NCBI GenBank assembly: GCA_903813345.2
Contig: CAIIXF020000006.1
Coordinates: 30,422,024-30,486,023 of the forward strand
Source of the DNA: Owenia fusiformis
Taxonomy: Eukaryota > Annelida > Polychaeta > Sabellida > Oweniidae
Length of the DNA: 64,000 nucleotides
Direction: 5' to 3'
The notes under the pieces are model-generated. The model had not been told where the DNA came from. It searched no databases and was given only the letters and a program-made list of their open reading frames with translations. How positions within the stretch are numbered: the first letter of the stretch is position 1; each line of letters opens with the position of its first letter. This document shows, piece after piece, positions 33,401 to 45,400 of the stretch. Position numbers and translations under genes: made by a program.

Positions 33401-36400
33401 TTATGCTTAAAACATATGTTAATATTATCGTGTCACTATATCATGCCATTTAAAAGTTAAAAAAGAAATGGTACATTTTAGAGTTTGATACTCTGGCGCC
33501 GCTTTCAATAGATTTTACTCCTTGCGTTATTGGACTTCAAACAGAAGTGAAGGTTATGAAAAATAGCATGCTCCGTCACAGCGGACAAATCTTTCGATAC
33601 CAGCCTGTGAATATAAGACAAATTTTCAAAGATTACAAAGAAATTCAATAAAGCAGCATTCTAAAAGTGTGCCAAATGTCAAGATTGTTTTAAGTGGAAC
33701 TATTGGAGAGAACTCAAATATCTGTGAAAATGATAACTGAAATCTCCTGTTAAATTCCACTCCTGAAGAGGCTGATTTTAAAATTATTCACTCTGTTTTA
33801 CATTCAGCAGAACATGTGGGACTGAAGTAATTTGCATCAAATGACACTGATATTATAATTTTATGACTATCATTTCAATAAATGAAAAAAATTCTTCAAC
33901 TATGCTAGAAAATGTCATCTGCAAAGTCAGTATGTAAACATTTTCTACAATGTCTGTTTGTTTGAAACATATTGATCATATCACCATATATACTTTTTTG
34001 ATCTACATGAAGATTTTAATGTGACAAGACCCTTTTACCCTAGAGTTCCTTATATCATCGCACTAACGGAAGTTTCTAGGCCCGGGCGGGGGGGGGGGGG
34101 TATGATCCTTATAATCCTTATTTTCCCAAATAATTACTGTTGCCTGATGACAAATTGTTTTATTGGGAGTGTAGTGATTATAATTTGATAATTCATAACA
34201 TTTTGTATTAGGAGATGATCATTGCTTAATTACAGAAGGGGCATAACAAAATATAGAGAACATGTTTCTTTTAATTAACCATGTCTTTATGTATTTTGAT
34301 AATGCAGAACATTACATCGAACATGTTGATGTGAAAAAGTAAAAATGCTATATCACATAATAAATATCGTCAAATAATAATTAATTAGTTATAATCCATT
34401 TAATCAATCAATTACTACACTGTATACGATATCCCTAGGAGCAGTTACACTTACTGGGGGATTTATTAACCTCTCACCCCCTTAGGAACTCAAGGGTTAA
34501 GTCCTCAACTCTAATGATTTTTCTTTTAACAATACATGTAACATGGATCAAACCTGACCACAATATTTTCAACATCTAATTTCTAAGCTAAGTCATACAT
34601 TCAAAAAGAGGGACATCCAGGGCTATACCTGAAATCGTTAAGGAGGACTGAAAGTATCGCAACAGATTTCAGCAATCATATGTTGGATTTTGGCTATTTT
34701 CTGAGGATTTGAGGAGGTGCATATGTTAGGCCAATGGCAATGCATTTCCTCCAGGAAAAGCACCCATAGAGATGATAAAATAATTTCTATTTTGAGACAG
34801 GGAAGGTGCAAACAACCCACCCACATGCATAAATATATATGTGTATATGTATAAATATATGTGTTTTTACATACAGTTAACCCCTTTAAATGAAAAATAC
34901 AATCCTATCAGGGATTTTAAAGATATCAAATATGGGTGACCAAAATTAAGCTGAAAGCAATGGATCACATGAGTTTTCCCTATGGGAAAATAACAGGAAA
35001 ATACTGTTTTCCACTTTATCTAAAAGAAATTTATCCTTTTAATGGTTAATTATGTCTCAAAACGCAACATATTGATGCAACAAAAATTGAAAAACCATAG
35101 GTGAACGGGGTTGAAAATCAGGATGATATTTCCCAAAAAACATGTGGGTGGATTGTTTTCACCTTCGCTGTCTCAAATTCCAAACTATTTTATCATCTCT
35201 AAGAGTTCTTTTCCCGTAGGTAATGCAATGGCCTATCATATGCACCTGCTTAAATCCTCAAAAAACAGACAAAATCCAACATATGACTTTCTGAAATCTG
35301 TTGCGATACTTTCCGTGCTCCTTTGAGACCTGATATTTCTCAATTTTTCAAATATTGCACTTGTTAAAATTCTTAAACTTCCTTAAAATTCATCTTCAGT
35401 ATGTTTTACATCTTAGTTTCACACTCCAAAAGTATATATTTCATCATAGAAGTATTGATGAAAAAGCCATAAGGGTCATCCATGGCTATACCTAAAATTC
35501 GTAAATTTGAAACCTTATACTTACAATTTTGGACTTGTTTTAAATCATTAACTTCCTTAAAACCCATCTAAATTATGTTTTACATCTTTAGTTCCATACT
35601 ACAAAACCATAAATATCACCAAAGAGGGATGGATCTAGAAACTATAGGGGTCAGCCATGGCTATAGCTGGAATTCGTAATTTTGAAACCTTACATTTACA
35701 ATTTTTCGAATTTTGAACTTGTTTAAAACCTATAACTTCCTTAAAACCCATCTAATTTATGTTTTACATCTTAGTTTCACACTATGAAAGCATAAATATC
35801 ATCAAAGATGGATGGATCTAGAAACTATAGGGGTCAGCCATGGCTATACCTGGAATTTGTAAATTTGAAACCTTATATTTACAATTTTTCAAATTTTGGA
35901 CTTGTTTAAAACCTTTAACTTCCTTAAAACTCATCTAAATTATGTTTTACATCTTAGTTCCACACTATAAAACCATAAATATCATCATAGAGGGATGGAT
36001 CTAGAAACTATAGGGGTCAGCTATAGTCATACACAAAATCCAGTTGTCAAAAATGTCAAATTTTTCGAAAAATCAACAATTTTTTTCTCAGCTCCTACTT
36101 CTTCCATGGCTTTGCATCTTTCAGGGTTACTAACCCTGCTATTGGGCACTTCACATGAATTTTTTCAACCTCTTACAGTGTCTAATTGAAAAGTTAGAAT
36201 CAAAACAGTAAGAAAATGAGTCACGAATTTGCCCCCTGGGGAACACACTTTGTACTGATATTCAAATTCTTTAGAAGTAATCAGCATCAATAATACTGCA
36301 AATTGTTCATATATATAATATCTATGTATGTCACTTACAAACATCAAAATATCTAAGGTTATTTAGTGTGAACAATTTTTTCCCCAGGGTGGGGTGTTTT

Positions 36401-39400
36401 TGGGGGGGTGGGGGGCTAACTCCTCAAAAAAAAGAACTTCCTACCACTCTGTGAAGCTATCACCTAGGTGGAAATTTCATCCAAGACTCTCCCCTAACTG
36501 AAAATACTGCCAAACCAACTATACACCATTTATTGAGAATTTTCCTCCTCGCCCCTTGAGTACTAGGAGATTAATCAGAAAGACATGTTTTATATTATTT
36601 GTATTATACTTTAGTTGCTAGTAGTTACTGTCTTTTGTTTTTGTTATTTATCACTCACTCAACAATATAAACAATTCAAAATACATGGTTTCCATAAAGT
36701 ATCTTTACACTGAAAATACTTAATGTACACTCTGTATAATTATTAATGTTTCAGTTTTTCTTTTATGAATCTTATTTTTTATATGCAGGTGCTGGTTGAT
36801 ATGACATTTGGCAGTGGGGGACACAGTAAAGCCATCATTGAAAGGGCACCTGGTCTTCATATACTGGCCCTAGACAGAGACCCAACAGCATATGATATTG
36901 CCATAGAGACTGCTGCACAATACAAGTAAGTCATTTTGAACAATAGGTGGATTCACAGTGATCTCAGTAAATGAAGCAAGTGGTTGAAAATGGATTTGTA
37001 CCCAGTTTCGCCCAAAGAGGAGGGTTACTTTGTCCAATAGATATGATTTAAGAAATATTTAGAGGTCATGTCACTTTCAAGGTTTTCAGTGATGTATGGC
37101 CCAACCTTGGGAGGGCCATTGATCTCTGAGAACCGAGGGAATATGTTTCACATTAGTGACATAAAGGATACATAACATACCTATGATCGATGATGTAGAG
37201 TGGTCAGAGAGTACCGTTTTCTAATTTAGTTGACTAACGAATGGTTTAAAAAACAAAAATTGATGGTCTTTTCCCATGTCTGCATTTGACAGACAATGCA
37301 TTACTACATGTGATCAACTGAAGATAAAACTACTCGAGCAGTTTTTCTAAACCTACAACTTTAGCACTTAAGGACACAAATTTATCAATAAACACAATTG
37401 ATAAACAAAGTTATATGAAGTTATTGGAAATCAAGTGATGTTAGTGAAATAAATGGTGACTGAAGTGAGTTTAAAAAAATTGCTCGCGTGGTTGAATCTT
37501 CAGTTGATCGGTATGTATGCGCGTAATTGTACCAGTGCCTTGACCAATCAGAAAGTTAGCGGGTGCGGGCCTTCCGAAACTTATATTAGCCCGCTGTCTT
37601 GGGAACAGTTTACGTTATACATCATCATTCGTATGTTATAATACAATTAATTGCTCTTGGAAGGAACATCTGTGGAGTATGCAGAGAATCCATTTTTTAA
37701 ATGTCATGGAGAAGACTGGATCATGCATCTTCATGCATCATCTCTGTATACATGTATTTAAAAGATATACTGATTCATTAGGCTGTCTAAATTTATTGTT
37801 AGTCCGATGTCTATACACAAAATACACAAGTTTTTTATGAGTTGAATTCAATTCAATTTATTTCATAATTTCTTACATTCTGTACACTATAAAATCATGC
37901 TGATAGATGCACCCACTGACATATGTTGCGATGTAACAGAATCAAAGTCTAAATGAGAAAAAAGCTGCAACTTTGTCTTTCAGTACCAAATATCTCTCTA
38001 TTTTCATTTATACTGTAAAACACTTAATATCTGCTACATGCATTATTCGCGAGAGTGCCACCCCCGGGTCAATTTGCTACACATTATATTCGCGATATGC
38101 AAAAATTCCCAGAAGAACCCCCGCCGAATTGAAGGATTTTTTCCCAGAGAGAGCCCCCGATTTGATCTTCATTATTTCTACTAAAGACTATCGGGTATAG
38201 ATTTGAAATTATACCTTATGTTTTTAATCTAATGATAGATCATCATTTTCACCTAAACATAGTGTAAGAGTCGTGAGAATAAGAAAAACTTTAGAAAAGA
38301 AACAAGAACGTTCACGACCTTGACCTGCGCAGAAAACCTGCGCAGAAGCCCTCTTTGGTAAATGCCGAAACAATTCTTACTAAAACATTTCTTTCATTCA
38401 ATGGACTCTCTTATTAGATTGAACGAATGCCCATCGTCTGGACTCTGATATAACTAGACTTTTGAAGATTGCAAGCAATCTCACGGAGGCCCTCTTAGGC
38501 ATTTTTGACAATTTGAAGGTCAACTAAAGGACAAATATCAAATCTGAGGTCAGATGTGAACTCCTGAGAACTTGTAGATGATTTTCAAAAAAAGATTTTG
38601 TCAATTTGAAGCGAGTTTAAATTTGACCTTGAAAAATTTCGAAATTGACCTTTTTTCAACTTTTGAACTCTTATATCTCAAACTGGGACAAAATTCTATT
38701 AGATAGTCAATTGCTTATATGTGTACAACCCTTAGAGGAATGTGTATATTTCGACTCCGCGAACTTTGCGAAACTTAGATAGCACAGTTTGTGACCTAAT
38801 TTCATGATCTTGATTGACCTTTGACTTTGAAAAGTTTTACTTTTTTAGACCTCAGTAGGACTTTTGTAATTAAGCTGACCTAAATTTGAATCAAAAGACT
38901 CTATTTGAAAAATCAACTTTTTTTACCTTTCGAAGGTCATTGAAGGTCAATTAAAGTTCAAAGGTCAAATCTGAGGTCAGATTTGGACTCCTGGGAACTT
39001 GTAGATAAGTTATAAAAAAAATTGGTCAGATTGAAGCAAGTTGAAAAATGACCTTTTTTGACCGTTTTTTTACGTCAAATATCTCAAAAACGGTAAAAAT
39101 TTAATGCTGACATATAGTGAACAATTTGTAGAGAATACTTAAATGTAGTTTCAGTTTAATTCATCGCAAGAAATAATGAAGTATAAGGACAAAGTTGAGA
39201 AACTTGAAAAAAGCTTAGATTTGACCTAGATTTTGACTTTTGACCTAATTTGATAACCGTGACCCTTGACCTTGAAAATTTTACTTTTTTAGAGCTCAGT
39301 GGGTCTTTTATGATTAGGCTTACCCTAAATTTGAATCCAAAAACTCAATTTGAAAAATCAACTTTTCTGATATTTCGAAGGTCACTGAAGGTCAAGTAAA

Positions 39401-42400
39401 GGTCAAATGTCAAATCTGAGGTTAAATATGAACTCCTGAGATGTAGTAGATACTTTTTAAAAAAAAGTTGGGTGAATTTGAAGCAAGTTAAAATTTGACC
39501 TTATAAACTTTAAAAAGTTGACCTTTTTCAGTTTTTGAGCTCTTATATTTCAAAACTGGGACAAAATTTTAATAAATAGTCAATGACTAATATGTGTAGA
39601 ACCCTCAGAGGAATGTACATCTTGACTTTCAATTAAAAATATTGATTTGTAGTCTTGAACTATGACAAACTTAGATAGCACAGTTTGTGACCTAATTTGA
39701 TGACCTTGACCTTTGACCTTAAAATTTTTACTTTTTTAGACCTCAGTAGGCTTTTTGTAATTAGACTGACTTAAATTTGAATCCAAAGACTCAATTTGAA
39801 AAATCAACTTTTCTGACCTTTCGAAGGTCACTGAAGGTCAACTAAAGGTCAGAGGTCAAATCTGAGGTCAGATTTGGACTCCTGGGAACTTGTAGATGAG
39901 TTATAAAAAAAATTTGGTCAGATTGAAGCAAGTTGAAAAATGACCTTTTTTGACCGTTTTTTTTACGTCAAATATCTCAAAAACGGTAAAAATTTAATGC
40001 TGACATATAGTGAACAATTTGTAGAGAATACTTAAATGTAGTTTCAGTTTAATTCATCGCAAGAAATAATGAAGTATAAGGACAAAGTTGAGAAACTTGA
40101 AAAAAAGCTTAGATTTGACCTAGATTTTGACTTTTGACCTAATTTGATAACCATGACCCTTGACCTTGAAAATTTTACTTTTTTAGAGCTCAGTGGGTCT
40201 TTTATGATCAGGCTTACCCTAAATTTGAATCCAAAAACTCAATTTGAAAAATCAACTTTTCTGATATTTCGAAGGTCACTGAAGGTCAACTAAAGGTCAA
40301 ATGTCAAATCTGAGGTTAAATATGAACTCCTGAGATGTAGTAGATACTTTTTAATAAAAAGGTGGGTGAATTTGAAGCAAGTTAAAATTTGACCTTATAA
40401 ACTTTAAAAAGTTGACCTTTTTCAGTTTTTGAGCTCTTATATTTCAAAACTGGGACAAAATTTTAATAAATAGTCAATGACTAATATGTGTAGAACCCTC
40501 AGAGGAATGTACATCTTGACTTTCAATTAAAAATATTGATTTGTAGTCTTGAACTATGACAAACTTAGATAGCACAGTTTGTGACCTAATTTGATGACCT
40601 TGACCTTTGACCTTAAAATTTTTACTTTTTTAGACCTCAGTAGGCTTTTTGTAATTAGACTGACTTAAATTTGAATCCAAAGACTCAATTTGAAAAATCA
40701 ATTTTTCTGACCTTTCGAGGGTCACTGAAGGTCAACTAAAGGTCAAATTTAATGCTGACATATAGTGAACAATTTGTAGAGAATACTTAAATGTAGTTTC
40801 AGTTTAATTCATCCCAAGAAATAATGAAGTATAAGGACAAACTTGAGAAACTTGAAAAAATTTAGATTTGACCTAGATTTTGACCTTTGACCTAATTTGA
40901 TAACCGTGACCCTTGACCTTGAAAATTTTACTGTTTTAGAGCTCAGTGGGTTTTTTATGATTAGGCTTACCCTAAATTTGAATCCAAAAACTCAATTTGA
41001 AAAATCAACTTTTCTGATATTTCGAAGGTCACTGAAGGTCAACTAAAGGTCAAATGTCAAATCTGAGGTTAAATATGAACTCCTGAGATGTTGTAGATAA
41101 TTTTTTTAAAAAAGTTGGGTGAATTTGAAGCAAGTTAAAATTTGACCTTATAAACTTTAAAAAGTTGACCTTTTTCAGTTTTTGAGCTCTTATATCTCAA
41201 AACTGGGACAATATTTTAATAAATAGTCAATGACTAATATGTGTAGAACCCTCAGAGGAATGTACATCTTGACTTTCAATTAAAAATATTGATTTGTAGT
41301 CTTAAACTATGACAAACTTAGATAGCACAGTTTGTGACCTAATTTGATGACCTTGACCTTTGACCTTGAAATTTTTACTTTTTTAGACCTCAGTAGGCTT
41401 TTTGTAATTAGACTGACTTAAATTTGAATCCAAAGACTCAATTTGAAAAATCAACTTTTCTGACCTTTCGAAGGTCACTGAAGGTCAACTAAAGGTCAGA
41501 GGTCAAATCTGAGGTCAGATTCGGACTCCTGGGAACTTGTAGATGATTTTTAAAAAAAAATTTGGTCAGATTGAAGCAAGTTGAAAAATGACCTTTTTTT
41601 GACCGTTTTTTGACGTCAAATATCTCAAAAACGGTAAAAATTTAATGCTGACATATAGTGAACAATTTGTAGAGAATACTCAAATGTAGTTTCAGTTTAA
41701 TTCATCGCAAGAAATAATGAAGTATAATGACAAACTTGAGAAACTTGAAAAAAAACTTAGATTTGACCTAGATTTTGACCTTTGACCTTGACCTAGATAA
41801 AAAATATTTTCCCCCCTATTCCAGCCCAGGTGTCTAGTAGGAGCATATAGTAAGTAGTTGAAAGCTAGTTGGAAGTAGGAGAAAAATGCTTAGGAAGAAT
41901 AATAAATAAAGAATAAAGAATAAAGAATAATAATAAAGAAAAGCTACAAAAGCTATAGGAGGCCCTTTCAGGAGGGCCTCCTAATAAACATAAGAGGCAG
42001 ACTGACTGAATTTTCGTGAGTAGACATTAGTGTTGTCGCGATTAATCGATACATCGCGATATACATCGCCAAAGCTGATTCTGGCGATGCATCGATGTCT
42101 GAAACAAAACATCGATGTTTTTTATCATTTGCTAAAAATCACCCTTTCTTATCTTATTTTGACGCAAATCGCTTAACTTTCTCATGTCTTATTTCATTTC
42201 CCAATGTTTTCTGATATTATTTCGCTTTAAAACTGTTTTAGCTAGTAGAAATGAACAATAATCTAAAAAAATTACTTTATTTTCATTTCACCGTTACTAG
42301 AAGTTCCCGGATGAACCAGCGTTCTGTATTTTAGTGCATTAGCGTTCGGTATTTCAGTGCACTTTTCTCGGACTTTTTCTCGATGTACATCGCGATGTGC

Positions 42401-45400
42401 ATCGATGTTTACTACTGAAAATTGCCGATGCATCAATGTACGATTATGGCACATCGCGACAACACTAGTAGACATACATGTATGTGTACAGTTGTAATGC
42501 CCATTCCAGCCTATCTAATTACATCTACTAGTGTTGTCGCGATGTGCCATAATCGTACATCGATGCATCGGCAATTTTCAGTAGTAAACATCGATGCACA
42601 TCGCGATGTACATCGAGAAAAAGTCTGAGAAAAGTGCACTGAAATGCCGAACGCTAATGCACTAAAATACCGAACAGAACAAATTAATGAGAGTACGTTA
42701 AGTAAATTTTTTTGGCCCAGTTTCTGAGAAATTGCGGATTTTGACGTCAAAAAGTCAAATTTTCTGTAAATACTAGACACTTTGTTGAAGTAGAACTTTC
42801 AAATAACTTTTAGTTGTTGGTGTATATGCAACTTATGTCTTCTGAAGATTACAAAGCTCTGCGAATTACGGTTTTTGGTATTTACTCTATAAAATGTGAA
42901 AAAAAGTAGGACTTGGTCATTTTCAGGAAACTTTCTTATGTATAAAGTCAATGGCAGGTTTTGTGATTGACAAGATTCTTAAAGTTTGCCTTATACTTGA
43001 TCATTTCCTGCAATAAATTACACACCCTATGCAGACAGAGCCTGTGGGAAATATTGGGTGCGGCGCAAATGAGCGGAGGGTGCGGAGCTAACGGTCATTT
43101 TTGAATTTAAAATTGGGATATTTCTGAAACTAAGCCATTTTGGGACTTCAAATATACCAAGATATGTGTATTTGACACCAAATATCAATAAAATTGTGAA
43201 AATAGTAGTGCAATTCATTTTATAGCGACGCAGTATGCCTTAAACATTTCCCAGACCTATATATTTTGAGACTATCCTTTCAATACTGCGTCCCCAGCAT
43301 TCATAAAAAATGGTGTTCAAGATACATTACCCATGCAAATTATTTTTGCATCTTGGAAGCCAGGCAGTATCTGTGTTATTTTATAAAAATTCGGAAATGT
43401 TCTTCAGATATGAGCCCCCTCTAAATATTGGATGCGGAGGTACGTTTATGGAGCTCATCATTAATAGATTTAAGCATTCCCTACATATTTCTCAATATAT
43501 GTCAGCATCTGTTTTTGAGATATTTGACGTCAAAAAACAGTAAAAAATAAGTTATTTTTCAACTTGTATTTATTGCTTCAATTTGACCAAATTCTTTTTT
43601 GAAAATCATCTACAAGTTGCCAGGAGTTCAAATCTGACATTAGTTTTAGGATTTGACCTTTACTTGACCTTCAGTGACCTTCGAAAGGTCAAAAAAAATT
43701 TCAAATTTTGGGATGCAAATTTTGGTCAGCTTAATCACAAAAGACCTTACTGAGCTCTGAATAAGTAAAATTTTCAAGGTCATCAAACTAGGTCACGCAA
43801 CTATGCTATCTAAGTTTCTCAAAGTTCGAGACTACAAATCCAAATCAATATTTTTGTTTGAAAGTCAGGATATAAATTCCTCTGAAGGTTCCAAACTGTG
43901 TGAGCACAGGACTGTGGGTCCTTCATTAGATTAATGGTTCATTTCGACTAGGGCTTGAGCAAGCTATTGGTAGCACTTTCATATTGGCACCCAGAAAAAA
44001 TGCAAGGCTTAAGATACAGATGGGAAATCAGTCTTATTAATTAGGTATACCCACTATATGTCTGAGGAAGATATCATTTTTTTGAAACATGAATGATAAT
44101 TTTTTTATAAATTTTCATGTATCAAAATATGCCTTATTCTCTATGTAACAAATTCCCAAGAAAAAATCCACATTTACATATATACTTCAAACATGGATTT
44201 GAATAGAGTAAGTTAAAGTAATTTGGCTGCATTGGAAAGATTAAGGAATTTGCTTTAAAATGATATGCAACAAGTGTGTCCATAATAGTGTATAGAGTTT
44301 TTATAACCGCTTGTAGCACACAACCGTTGGTGTAACATTTCATTGTAAATTTTATGTTAAAAAAGACTGAATTTTTCAACATATTTTCCAATCTTTGCTA
44401 ACAGTTTTTTTTAAGATGATATCAAAAGTACGAATGTTAAAATTCTGTCATTAAAAAAATTATAGAAAAGGCTGTAGGGGTTCCTGAGATATTGGCTCTC
44501 AAAATAACTAACTGATTTTCCGACACGCAAATGTCTTTTCCGAAGAGCATGTGTATTTTAAGACTGAAGTAATATGATACCCTAAAAACTATTTTAAAAC
44601 AAAATGCATTTAGTTTCTTGAATATTCAAAACAAATAAATAGCTTTGAACTGTCATATATACCTGTAAAATCAATTTTAAAATTCCGACACAAGAAAAAA
44701 GTCCTTTCCGAAGAGCTCTTCGGAAAAGACAAACTCTGTCAAAACAGTGCATTTACCAACAATATTGAAGAGAAACACAATGGAATATATTTTCTGATGG
44801 ACTTTTATACATAAAATATCTTTACTGTAGTAACTAAGACTTAAACAGGAACTACAAAAGTAAATGTGTCCTTTCCGAAGAGCAATTCAGGCTCTGATTG
44901 GGAATGCTGTATTGGATGTCTATAACTAACTTTTCTACTGATGTATAAAGGCATTAGCACAATGTTTACAAATATTACATTGAATCATGATTTGAACAGT
45001 ACTGTAAAACCCTTTAAAACACTCAAGTGTAAAATTGCAAATGAAGAATGCCGCAAATATAAAATTGTATCTTCATCACTATTTTTCCTGTGATAATAGG
45101 TTCAATTCACTGACAATTACCACCAACAATTGAGTCGTTTCTATGCATAATGCTGTTTCATAGGCCTACATGTCCCCAGCCCAGCAACTAAAAAACTACA
45201 AGCACATTCATGATAGCCTTAAAGTGATGACTTTAATGATGTTTTGCCCTATTATCGCCCATATATTACCTATGAAAAAATCACAGTTAATAATGTAATC
45301 AGTGGTAAATCTCGAAAACATGAATACATGAATAGAAACAAATGTACAATCTCCGAAAATTGCTCCCTCAAATTCAATCTGTTAAACAGTATTTAGCAAT

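Larger units (their letters stand above)
28917..36565. mobile_element. Giant inverted-repeat element with 1.2-kb arms
   Basis: 28917-30150 is the inverse of about 35320-36565, starting at the outer tips with ACTC-AGGGGCGAGGAGG. Each arm contains four tandem copies of a roughly 185-bp unit (cores AAGGTTTTAAACAAGTCCAA and CCCCTATAGTTTCTAGATCC). The 5-kb centre holds a LINE fragment, a pseudogene and smaller foldbacks, so it has been colonised after formation. It could be one large non-autonomous transposon or two opposed copies of a 1.2-kb element; no target duplication was identified. Confidence 0.7.
21724..36788 (+). other. METTL15 intron 1
   Basis: 15-kb intron occupied mainly by the LTR retrotransposon (22216-28898) and the giant inverted-repeat structure (28917-36565). 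The donor is CAG|GTATGG and the acceptor ATATGCAG. Confidence 0.85.

Noticed and set aside
42272-42780. Small histidine-rich proteins on both strands
   Set aside because: They are translations of the palindromic hAT MITE ends.
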